Of a DNA stretch of 64,000 nt, positions 18,885 to 25,886 are shown piece by piece. The notes beneath the pieces are model-generated. The model was given only the letters and a program-made list of their open reading frames with translations. It was not told where the DNA came from and did no database searches. This stretch comes from an uncultured Cyclobacteriaceae bacterium (lineage in GTDB: Bacteria > Bacteroidota > Bacteroidia > Cytophagales > Cyclobacteriaceae): contig CANLOE010000011.1 of assembly GCA_947492745.1 (NCBI GenBank), positions 1 to 64,000 on the forward strand, written 5' to 3'. The position numbers and the translations under genes are program-made. The stretch's first letter is position 1, and the number at the start of each line of letters is the position of its first letter.

Positions 18885-19406
18885 TTAGGTATTCAATTTC
18901 GCATTGAATTCTGTGATATAATGGTGGTTTGAAGTGATTGACATTATGGTTTCCTCTGTCATGTCTGTTACAGTTTGAAAGAGCCATTCCCTGATTGTTT
19001 CCATATCTTTGAATACGGTGTTCTTGACTCTCTGCTTTATATGCTTCCATACTTGTTCACAAGGGTTGAGTTCGGGAGTGTATGGTGGTATGTTGATAAG
19101 GAAAATATTCTCTGGGAGCTTGATGTTCTGAGTGGAGTGGAAGCCTGCATTGTCGATTACGACCGGTTTGTACTCCTGTGGCCTGTGCTTAAGGCCATCG
19201 AGGTAGGCCTCGAATATCTTTGTTGATACCCCCTGGACCTCCCAAACGAAGCTGTCCCCATCGAGCGGAGAGTAGGCCCCGTAGAGGTAAGTGGACCGGA
19301 AGCGGTGCTGGTAATCGATTACCGGTGCAACACCTTTTGCGGCGATACGGGAACCTAAGTGGCTCATCAGTCCGAACCGGCCCTCGTCCTGAAAGTAGAG
19401 GTTCAC
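18885..19406 (-). CDS. IS630-family transposase, catalytic DDE part
   Basis: This 173-residue segment holds the DDE_3 catalytic domain. Asp is in FQDEGRFG near the start, Asp in VVIDNAGFH, and Glu in LNPCEQVWKHIK. All three metal-binding acids are present, so the enzyme may be active. The GTG at 19406 is probably not a true start: this frame is open back to about 19466, inside the coding region of the N-terminal part, so both parts are probably joined by a +1 frameshift. It reads on the minus strand, 3' to the DNA-binding part. Confidence 0.85.
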   Translation of the reverse strand: MNLYFQDEGRFGLMSHLGSRIAAKGVAPVIDYQHRFRSTYLYGAYSPLDGDSFVWEVQGVSTKIFEAYLDGLKHRPQEYKPVVIDNAGFHSTQNIKLPENIFLINIPPYTPELNPCEQVWKHIKQRVKNTVFKDMETIREWLFQTVTDMTEETIMSITSNHHYITEFNAKLNT

Positions 19407-19446
19407 CTTTTCAAAGCATTGACAGGCAGCGCTTTGAGAAGCAAAA

Positions 19447-19950
19447 TCAAGAATTTGGGGCAGTTTTCAAAAAGGCCTCAATGGCCCCAGGGTCTTTTTT
19501 TATGTGGCTCTTACGGGGCCGTTTGACCTCGGTAGCGAAGTGCTTGATCAGATATTCCCTGACCCGGTGATATTTTACTTCCAGCCCATATTCATCTTTT
19601 ATCCATTGTTGTGCATCCCAATAACCTTTGAAAGGGGCATTGGCATCATTGACACGTGCGGCAAGGCCGTCGTGGACCTCAGGACCGATGATGCCCGAAC
19701 CCTTCCGGCGCGCCTTCACCGAAAGGAACCCATCGATACCTTCGGAGTTGTACTGGACCACCCAGTTCTCAAGGCACCTCAGACTGATCCCAAGGTGGTT
19801 GGAAAGGTCCTGGCGCAAACCGAAACGGCCTTCCTTCAAGCAGATCAGGGCATATACTCGACGTTCCTTACCTAAATTCGATTGCTTTGACTTAAGGAAC
19901 CTTAAGGTGGAAAGGCTCTCTTTTACTGATATATCAATTTGTTTTCCCAT
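19447..19950 (-). CDS. IS630-family transposase, DNA-binding part
   Basis: This 167-residue protein has a helix-turn-helix region (residues about 40-75: LRQDLSNHLGISLRCLENWVVQY) and a second winged-helix-like region (WDAQQWIKDEYGLEVKYHRVREYL), the normal N-terminus of IS630 transposases. It ends at a TGA about 40 nt before the annotated start of the catalytic part. The overlap where both frames are open is 19447-19466 and contains a CCCC run and a TCT-TGA stop context, possible sites for +1 slippage. A simple frameshift mutation is the alternative. Confidence 0.82.
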   Translation of the reverse strand: MGKQIDISVKESLSTLRFLKSKQSNLGKERRVYALICLKEGRFGLRQDLSNHLGISLRCLENWVVQYNSEGIDGFLSVKARRKGSGIIGPEVHDGLAARVNDANAPFKGYWDAQQWIKDEYGLEVKYHRVREYLIKHFATEVKRPRKSHIKKDPGAIEAFLKTAPNS

Positions 19951-19984
19951 AACTTAAATATACGAAATTATAAACCCAAATCAG

Positions 19985-20363
19985 TATTATTACTCTCTAT
20001 GTTCTCATGACGAAATCCTATCGATCAATTTGGGTTGAAATAATGTCCTGAGGATTTACCCAACGAAGGGGCTGGCCAGCCGCGTGAGAAATTAACAAGA
20101 TAGCGGCGCTACGGAAAGAATTATACATAGCTATTCGATTACCGCTTTAAAAGCCTCAGATCAGTGGAATGGAAGTTTTTTTTGATCAATTGTAGCATGA
20201 TATACTAAACACAAGAGAACCTGCTGATTTATTGTATTTCAAAACCTCGTAATGGAGCCTCAACGCAGAATTTGGATTCAACGAAATTATGAGCAAAAAA
20301 AATGCATTGAAAATAATAAGATATAGTTCAAAACAATCTTTTTTAGATTAGTTGAAGTTCATT
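19985..20363. other. Gene-free stretch with repeat remnants
   Basis: The first 150 bp are the right parts of the interrupted R2 and R4 repeats. The remaining DNA up to the kbl stop has no coding signal and no obvious terminator. Confidence 0.5.
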
Positions 20364-21557
20364 TTATAGTACACCCAGTTCTTGTCCCACCTCTTTAAAA
20401 GCGGAGATAGCGTGGTCCAAATGTTCGCGTTCATGACTGGCTGATATCTGTACACGGATGCGAGCCTGACCTTTAGGGACTACGGGGAAGTAAAAGCCGA
20501 TGACGTAAATGCCTTTTTCCAGTAGTTTTTCCGCAAACTGTTGTGATAGCGGGGCATCATAGAGCATGATAGGAGTGATAGGATGCGTTCCGGGTTTGAT
20601 GTCAAAACCTGCCGCAGTCATCTGCTCACGGAAATAGAGTGTGTTGGCTTCTAGTTTGTCCCGGAGTGCGGTGGTCTCGGACAACATGTCGAGTACGGCG
20701 ATGGAGGCACCTGTAATTGCCGGGGCCAATGTATTTGAGAATAGATAAGGTCTTGACTTCTGACGGAGTATCTCGATGATTTCCTTTTTACCTGAGGTAA
20801 ATCCACCTGAGGCACCGCCCAATGCTTTGCCCAGGGTACCTGTGATGATATCCATTTTGTCCATAACACCGCAGTGTTCGTGTACGCCTCGGCCCGTAGC
20901 TCCCATAAATCCAGTAGAGTGACACTCATCGGACATGACCAGAGCCTTATATTTCTCCGCCAATGCGCATATTTTGTCCAATTGTGCTATCGTACCATCC
21001 ATGGAAAACACACCATCGGTCACGATTATTTTTTGCTGGGCACCGGCCGTATCAGCCGCTTGTAGTTGTTTTTCCAGGTCATCCATGTCATTATGCGCAT
21101 AGCGGTAGCGCATCGCTTTGCATAGACGTACACCGTCAATAATGGAAGCATGATTGAGGGCATCTGAAATAATGGCATCCTCCTTACCCAGAATTGGTTC
21201 GAAAACACCACCGTTGGCATCAAAGGCAGCTGCGTAGAGTATCGTATCCTCAGTACCCAAAAACTCGGATAATTTTCGCTCAAGAGTCTTATGGATATCC
21301 TGAGTGCCACAGATAAAACGCACCGAGGACATACCATAACCATGGGAGTCAATGGCCGCTTTGGCCGCTGCTACCACTTTCGGGTGGGAAGAGAGTCCAA
21401 GATAGTTATTGGCACAGAAATTAATCACTGATTGATCATCTTCGGTAGTGATGGACGCGTCCTGAGGACCCGTGATGACTCTTTCGGATTTATACAGGCC
21501 TGCTGCTTTTATGGCCTCGATCTCTTCTTCTAATATGGGTTTCAGCTTTTCGAACAT
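20364..21557 (-). CDS. kbl: Glycine C-acetyltransferase (2-amino-3-ketobutyrate CoA ligase)
   Basis: This 397-residue PLP enzyme splits 2-amino-3-ketobutyrate with CoA into glycine and acetyl-CoA. Family motifs are present: [25 protein letters not shown], and the PLP-lysine in [14 protein letters not shown]. The start is ATG 21557 ([12 protein letters not shown]), as in homologues; a TTG further upstream adds only seven weak residues. It forms a pathway with the threonine dehydrogenase gene on the other strand at 21945, and shares a transcript with the 80-residue gene 38 nt upstream. Confidence 0.95.
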   Translation of the reverse strand: MFEKLKPILEEEIEAIKAAGLYKSERVITGPQDASITTEDDQSVINFCANNYLGLSSHPKVVAAAKAAIDSHGYGMSSVRFICGTQDIHKTLERKLSEFLGTEDTILYAAAFDANGGVFEPILGKEDAIISDALNHASIIDGVRLCKAMRYRYAHNDMDDLEKQLQAADTAGAQQKIIVTDGVFSMDGTIAQLDKICALAEKYKALVMSDECHSTGFMGATGRGVHEHCGVMDKMDIITGTLGKALGGASGGFTSGKKEIIEILRQKSRPYLFSNTLAPAITGASIAVLDMLSETTALRDKLEANTLYFREQMTAAGFDIKPGTHPITPIMLYDAPLSQQFAEKLLEKGIYVIGFYFPVVPKGQARIRVQISASHEREHLDHAISAFKEVGQELGVL

Positions 21558-21595
21558 GGGTTGTTGTTTGTTTTGCAATGGGATTACGGCGATGT

Positions 21596-21838
21596 TTATG
21601 ATTTTGGCTTCGGTCTGGGCCTAACAGCTCTTTTTTGAGAATCATTCCCCGTTGATGTGCTTTCTATCAAAGGGTAACGACGACGTAGCGGATTGATCAG
21701 GTAAAGCTTCTGTGCCGTAAAACTTTTTGGGTGCATTTGTAGGAAAATATGTTCAAGAGCAATCCACTGTCTCTCATCTCCTTTTCGGAAGGCCGAAGTA
21801 TCGATTTTCTTCTGGGTCAAGTATTCTTCAAAGGTCAT
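21596..21838 (-). CDS. Small conserved-looking protein upstream of kbl
   Basis: This is an 80-residue soluble protein. The first 60 residues look like a compact helical fold ([17 protein letters not shown], then [17 protein letters not shown]). The C-terminus is basic and Pro-rich ([11 protein letters not shown]). I do not recognise a named domain. Codon use and the tight position between the divergent promoter and kbl suggest a real gene. The start at ATG 21838 is clear. A role linked to threonine catabolism is only a neighbourhood guess. Confidence 0.7.
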   Translation of the reverse strand: MTFEEYLTQKKIDTSAFRKGDERQWIALEHIFLQMHPKSFTAQKLYLINPLRRRYPLIESTSTGNDSQKRAVRPRPKPKS

Positions 21839-21883
21839 AGCGCTTAATCATCGTTAAATATACACAATCTATTTTCCAACCGA

Positions 21884-21913
21884 TTTGTGAACCTGAAATA
21901 TAATTAATATTTG
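21884..21913 (+). promoter_or_regulatory. Candidate promoter of the threonine dehydrogenase gene
   Basis: TTTG at 21884-21887 and AATATTTG at 21906-21913, 18 nt apart, are close to the Bacteroidota pattern TTTG-N19-21-TAnnTTTG. The ATG is 31 nt further on. The same 106-bp region must also hold the promoter of the divergent kbl transcript. Confidence 0.45.
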
Positions 21914-21944
21914 TAATTTCGCCATTGAATAATTCCTTGCCCTC

Positions 21945-22898
21945 ATGAATAAAATACTGATTACAGGTGCTCTTGGCCAACTCGGTACTGAGCTTAGTGA
22001 TAGCTTAAGAGCCATCTATGGAGTGGAGAATGTTATCGTCTCCGATATCAGGCCCCCTTTGGATGATGTTGCCGATGGTGTTTTTGAATTGTTGGACGTA
22101 AAGGACAGTCAAGCTTTAAGGGCAATCGTCGACAAACATGAAGTGACTCAGGTATACCATTTGGCAGCTATCCTTTCTGCTAAAGGAGAGGAAAACCCTG
22201 CCCTTGCTTGGGACCTGAACATGAGTAGTCTCTTGAATGTACTGGACATTGCGAAGGATAAAGCACTTGAAAAAATTTTCTGGCCAAGTACGATAGGAGT
22301 ATTCGGGCCATCGACACCTAAGAAGAACACTCCGCAGCATACCGTTATGGATCCCACGACAGTATATGGTATCAGCAAGCTGGCCGGTGAGCGGTGGTGT
22401 GCTTACTATCATGAAAAGTATGGTGTGGATATTAGAAGTCTGCGCTACCCCGGTCTGGTGGGGCATCGGTCTTTGCCCGGCGGAGGCACGACCGATTATG
22501 CCGTGGACATCTACCATAAAGCCGTACAGCAAAAGGGGTATCATTGTTTTCTGAAAGCGGATACTTATCTTCCTATGATGTATATGCCCGATGCGGTCAA
22601 AGCGACACTTGAGCTCATGCAAGCCCCAAAAGAGCAGATAAAAGAACGTGGAAGCTATAATATAGCCGCTATTTCCTTCACTCCCGAACAAGTAGCGCAA
22701 TCCATCAGAGAACAACTTCCTGATTTTGAGATTAACTACCGTCCGGACTACCGCCAAGAAATCGCTGATACTTGGCCCGATTCTATTGACGATAGTGCCG
22801 CTCGGGCCGATTGGGGCTGGAAACCGGAGTATGACCTAAGCGCAATGACCAGTTCCATGCTAACAGAACTGGCCATTGATTACAAAATGAAAAGCTAA
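21945..22898 (+). CDS. L-threonine 3-dehydrogenase, NAD-epimerase type
   Basis: This 317-residue protein belongs to the extended short-chain dehydrogenase family. The N-terminal NAD site is ITGALGQLGTEL, and the catalytic Tyr-Lys pair is in VYGISKLAGE (residues about 138-147). The segment SLRYPGLVGHRSLPGGGTTDYAVDIYHKA is characteristic of bacterial SDR-type threonine dehydrogenases. It oxidises threonine to 2-amino-3-ketobutyrate, the substrate of Kbl encoded divergently. A UDP-sugar epimerase is the main alternative, but the kbl neighbour argues against it. It ends 10 bp from the convergent T9SS cargo gene. Confidence 0.9.
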   Translation: MNKILITGALGQLGTELSDSLRAIYGVENVIVSDIRPPLDDVADGVFELLDVKDSQALRAIVDKHEVTQVYHLAAILSAKGEENPALAWDLNMSSLLNVLDIAKDKALEKIFWPSTIGVFGPSTPKKNTPQHTVMDPTTVYGISKLAGERWCAYYHEKYGVDIRSLRYPGLVGHRSLPGGGTTDYAVDIYHKAVQQKGYHCFLKADTYLPMMYMPDAVKATLELMQAPKEQIKERGSYNIAAISFTPEQVAQSIREQLPDFEINYRPDYRQEIADTWPDSIDDSAARADWGWKPEYDLSAMTSSMLTELAIDYKMKS

Positions 22899-22908
22899 AA
22901 TCTTACTA

Positions 22909-23985
22909 TTACCGGACAAGTAACTTGGTCCTGGAGATGTTGCCGTTATTGTTCACTTCCACTATATAAGAACCTTGTGCGAAGCGGGCAGCAAAAGTGA
23001 GCTGCGTCTGACCCTGTACCAGTTCTTTCCGAGCTATAACATGGCCAGAAGTGGAGCGGATACTGATGTAACCCTTATCCGCTGGCTGCTGAAGGAAAAC
23101 ATTGACCTCATTGGAAGGATAGATGACGGGATTAGGGAATACGATAGGTGCCGCTGTGGTCCTTTTGGGCTCATAGTCTACATAGACCAAAGAGGAATGC
23201 TCAAAAGAACCGTCAAGATCAATGGCCTTGAGTCGGTAATAGCTTCTATGGAACAGAGGGACATGGTCCACGAACTTATAGTCCAGGATATGATGGCTGT
23301 CGGCCGGGCCGTTCACCTCTCCGATGACTTCGAAGTCTATACCATCTACGGAGCGTTCGATGGCGAAGAAGTCAAAATTTTCCTGGTGCGCCGTACTCCA
23401 TTCGATCTGTACGGTACCTTGGTTCACGGCTGCATTAAAACTGACCAGTTCGATGGGCAATATGCCGCCACTGCACCCACTGTAGCTGCCGCCACTGCTT
23501 TCGATGGTTCCCGGGTTACTGCAAGTGCCGTTATAGCTGATGTTTCCTGTGCCGCCGATATCGATAACGGCCCCATTACCTGAGCCCGTTCCGTTGGTGA
23601 AGCTTCCCGTAATGTTCAAATTGCCAAAAATGGATACATCGCCACTGTTGTTTTTATTGAGGAAGTTGCCTCCCACGTTGATGGCACCTCCATTCTGTAC
23701 GAGAATAAAGGAATTGTTATTGAACGTGAGGTTCCCCGTTATTATGAGCGTGGAAGGAGAGTTAATGGTCCACTCGCCATTATTCACTGTAAATGCACTT
23801 GGGAGGGTAATATCATGATTCACGAAAAGGGCATCATTCTTACTAGGGGTGCATGAACAGTTGGGACCGCCATTGGATTTGGACCAAGTCCCATCAGGAC
23901 GGCTGTAAAATGTGGCTGCCTGTACCTGAGTTCCCAAAAAAACAAAGAGAAAAAGCACGATGTTTCTTTTAAAAATAGCTTTCAT
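22909..23985 (-). CDS. Secreted T9SS cargo protein with type A sorting domain
   Basis: This 358-residue protein has a signal peptide ending VQAATF (about residue 23). Residues about 50-170 are Asn/Gly-rich short repeats (NLTFNNNSF, GGNFLNKNN, GNLNITGSF), like a beta-helix or adhesin surface. ILPIELVSFNA (about residue 174) begins the typical Bacteroidota pre-CTD module. The last 80 residues (VFPNPV to SRTKLLVR) form a type A T9SS sorting domain. Four Cys in the N-terminal half could form disulfides. It should be exported by the SprA/PorV/PorU system encoded in this window. The function is unknown. Confidence 0.88.
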   Translation of the reverse strand: MKAIFKRNIVLFLFVFLGTQVQAATFYSRPDGTWSKSNGGPNCSCTPSKNDALFVNHDITLPSAFTVNNGEWTINSPSTLIITGNLTFNNNSFILVQNGGAINVGGNFLNKNNSGDVSIFGNLNITGSFTNGTGSGNGAVIDIGGTGNISYNGTCSNPGTIESSGGSYSGCSGGILPIELVSFNAAVNQGTVQIEWSTAHQENFDFFAIERSVDGIDFEVIGEVNGPADSHHILDYKFVDHVPLFHRSYYRLKAIDLDGSFEHSSLVYVDYEPKRTTAAPIVFPNPVIYPSNEVNVFLQQPADKGYISIRSTSGHVIARKELVQGQTQLTFAARFAQGSYIVEVNNNGNISRTKLLVR

Positions 23986-24594
23986 AGATGTAAGTTTTGT
24001 TTATTGTTAATTCATTTTTTGGATAAAAGGTAACCTTTGTTTGTGTAAGTACATGATTTTAGTATGGGTTTTTCTTATTGAAAAATAGTTATGTGTCTCA
24101 TTTTAAGTTGTTTAAACTGCATGTATTATTTTTGATTCATTTAAAATTCAAATAAAGTACAGTGTATTTAAATGAGATTTTTATCATTTTTATTAAAGAG
24201 GAATCAAAATTGTTTCTTTTCTAGGGATTGTTCCAAGCCTACATTTTGCCAAATGGCATCCTGGTATTTGAGATGGGGGAAACTGGCTAAGGCGAAAGCC
24301 CCGATCGGAAAAATATTTTTCTAAATTGGAGACGATGTTGGATGAAAGTCTAAATATGACAATGTAGTGTTAGACCGTACCTCTTTTAATTTCCAAGAAG
24401 ACGATGTTGGTTTTTGATGATCACATGGAATCGCACGCACGAAATTATATTGGGTTAGCTACTTTCTTCATCATGCTCATTGCTTATGCATATTCTTTTG
24501 ATACTGGATTCCATTGAAATTTTCACAGGTAGTACTATTGTTAAGAATGGTGCCCGCCCGTCCTTATCACCGGTAAACCCTCGGGGCATTTTCC

Positions 24595-24930
24595 TTAAAC
24601 CCAAATTGATGGATAGAAATCGTGATGAGCGTATAATACAAACTTAGCTTTTAAATATCGCCTATCTTCCTGTTCATTTTGCTTCACTCTGCGTTGACCA
24701 TCCTCGGGATAGCGCTGCTATCTCTGCGGTTATCGCCTTGATTGAAAAAAAATGACCCGCGGAATCTTATACGACATTTAAAACCCAAATTTGTATAAAT
24801 AGCAAAATACCGGCCATTTGTATTCGTTCGGCATAGCACCGCTATGGTGAATGAAGGCAGGTGGGAAAAGCTTCTGATATGAAGCTATTTATGCGCGGAA
24901 TAGGTTCTCTATTGATCATTTTGGGTTTAA
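24595..24930 (-). repeat. R2 repeat carrying an R3 insert
   Basis: The ends TTAAACCCAAATTGATG (left) and GATCATTTTGGGTTTAA (right) are inverted repeats. Without the insert at 24636-24793 it aligns end to end with 14448-14620 in reverse orientation. The core hairpin is CATAGC-ACC-GCTATG at 24832-24846. It sits inside an R4 repeat. Confidence 0.82.
24636..24793 (+). repeat. R3 repeat inserted in R2 (158 bp, TATA on both sides)
   Basis: The insert starts ATACAAACTTAGCTTTTAAAT and ends ATTTAAAACCCAAATTTG. The ends are inverted repeats from CAAA inwards. TATA occurs immediately before (24632-24635) and after (24794-24797), while the uninterrupted R2 at 14448 has a single copy at this point. The core hairpin is GATAGC-GCT-GCTATC at 24708-24722. 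A near-identical insert is at 56673. Confidence 0.82.
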
Positions 24931-25073
24931 GCTCGTTCCAAACTCAGAATAAGCGATAACAAATTCTTAAAATAATTTCAAAACAGCCTCATGACCCAAT
25001 TATTTTTTGAGTAGAATTGGCTTTGGTTATTAGGGCTGTTATATTTGACATCGATATAAATCTAATTAAAGCT

Positions 25074-25859
25074 ATGCCTGAGTTTGAAACCTTAGAGTTG
25101 GTATTGGAAGGAGGTATTTTGATCATAACCATTTCCAGACCAGAGAGCCTCAATGCGCTGAATGTCAAATGTATAAATGAGATAAAAGAGGCTATCCAGA
25201 TTGCCTATGATGATACTTCGGTGAAGGGGGTCATTATCACAGGTTCGGAGGAGAAAGCATTTGTTGCAGGAGCTGATATAAAAGAAATATCCGCTCTGAA
25301 CGAGGTGAATGCTAGGAAATTCGCTGAAAACGGACAAGAAACATTTGCCTCCATTGAGGCTTGCGAAAAGCCCGTGATTGCGGCAGTCAACGGATATGCC
25401 CTTGGAGGCGGATGTGAGTTGGCAATGGCCTGTCACCTCCGTATTGCTACTGAAAATGCTAAATTCGGTCAGCCAGAGGTCAATTTAGGGCTGATACCTG
25501 GGTATGGAGGCACACAGCGTCTGCCCACGCTCGTAGGGAGAGGGAAGGCATTGGAGCTAATGATGACAGGAGACCTCATCAAGGCGCAAGAGGCACTCCA
25601 ACTCGGCTTGGTCAACTATGTGGTGGCTGATAAGGCAGCCTTAATGGATCTGGCCAAAAAGATACTTGGCAAAGTGATGTCAAAAGCACCACTGGCCGTC
25701 GGTATGGTCATCAATTGTGTCAATGCGGTTTATCATAAGGAAGAAAACGGCTACCAATTAGAGGCCAATTGTTTTTCAAATTGTACCCACACCAGCGATT
25801 TCGCAGAAGGAACTGCTGCATTTGTAGAGAAGAGGAAGCCCGCCTTTCAGGGAGAGTAA
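25074..25859 (+). CDS. Enoyl-CoA hydratase/isomerase family protein
   Basis: This 261-residue crotonase-fold enzyme has the oxyanion-hole motif AGADIKEI (residues about 62-69) and both catalytic glutamates, in GGGCELAMACH and QPEVNLGLIPGYGGTQRL. It should hydrate 2-enoyl-CoA in fatty acid or short-chain acyl-CoA degradation. The start is ATG 25074 (MPEFETLELV); a TTG 57 nt upstream adds residues that do not fit the family. The flippase gene follows after 27 nt, so they are probably co-transcribed, although their functions seem unrelated. Confidence 0.93.
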   Translation: MPEFETLELVLEGGILIITISRPESLNALNVKCINEIKEAIQIAYDDTSVKGVIITGSEEKAFVAGADIKEISALNEVNARKFAENGQETFASIEACEKPVIAAVNGYALGGGCELAMACHLRIATENAKFGQPEVNLGLIPGYGGTQRLPTLVGRGKALELMMTGDLIKAQEALQLGLVNYVVADKAALMDLAKKILGKVMSKAPLAVGMVINCVNAVYHKEENGYQLEANCFSNCTHTSDFAEGTAAFVEKRKPAFQGE

Positions 25860-25886
25860 TGCCTTTGATGTTTTCCAAACAGGTCA

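Larger units (their letters stand above)
18880..19984 (-). mobile_element. IS630-family insertion sequence, 1105 bp
   Basis: It encodes a transposase split over two frames. The imperfect terminal inverted repeats are CAGATTTAGGTATTCAATTTCG at the left (from 18880) and CTGATTTGGGTTTATAATTTCG when the right end (to 19984) is reversed; roughly three quarters of positions agree. TA dinucleotides at 18878-18879 and 19985-19986 flank it directly, as expected for IS630, which inserts at TA and duplicates it. It is inserted in an R2 repeat, so it is younger than that repeat. Confidence 0.85.
18768..20038 (+). repeat. R2 repeat split by the IS630 element
   Basis: The left part (18768 to about 18879) begins AAACTCAAAATAATCAAC and continues with CATAAATTGCTTCAATATCAGC, as in the R2 at 56593. 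The right part (19985-20038) ends ACGAAATCCTATCGATC then AATTTGGGTTGAA, the R2 right end. Between them sits the 1105-bp IS with TA on both sides. Confidence 0.7.
18531..20130 (+). repeat. R4 repeat interrupted by R1, R2 and the IS element
   Basis: The left segment is 18531-18594 and the right segment about 20039-20130 (AATAATGTCCTGAGG, then CGGCCAGCCGCGTGAG-like sequence, then a hairpin GATAGC-GGC-GCTACG at 20099-20113). Joined, they match the continuous R4 copy at 56923-57120, where GGTACGAGTGCGGG runs directly into AATAATGTCC. So R1, R2 and the IS all lie inside this R4. Confidence 0.65.
24460..24992 (-). repeat. R4 repeat interrupted by an R2 copy
   Basis: On the minus strand it starts GAGGCTGTTTTGA (24992 side), runs to GGAACGAGC, is interrupted by R2 (24595-24930), then resumes GGAAAATGCCCCGAGGG and ends AATGAGCATGATGAAGAAAG at about 24460. 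The same ends occur in the continuous copy at 53591-53807. The R4 central hairpin is lost here. Confidence 0.7.
23986..25073. other. Long gene-free stretch with nested repeats
   Basis: About 1.1 kb. 23986-24459 is AT-rich and featureless apart from the cargo gene's presumed promoter. 24460-24992 holds an R4 repeat that contains an R2 repeat, which in turn contains an R3 repeat. The last 80 bp lead into the enoyl-CoA hydratase gene. Confidence 0.6.

Noticed and set aside
22116-22757. 213-residue minus-strand open frame
   Set aside because: It lies fully opposite the threonine dehydrogenase gene, whose motifs are clear; this is an antisense shadow.
22975-23583. 202-residue plus-strand open frame
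   Set aside because: It is antisense to the T9SS cargo gene, whose signal peptide and sorting domain identify the true strand.
18207-25016. Possible genomic or defence island
   Set aside because: The region is rich in repeats and an IS, but the genes are metabolic (kbl, threonine dehydrogenase) plus a cargo protein; no nuclease, toxin-antitoxin or integrase gene is seen.
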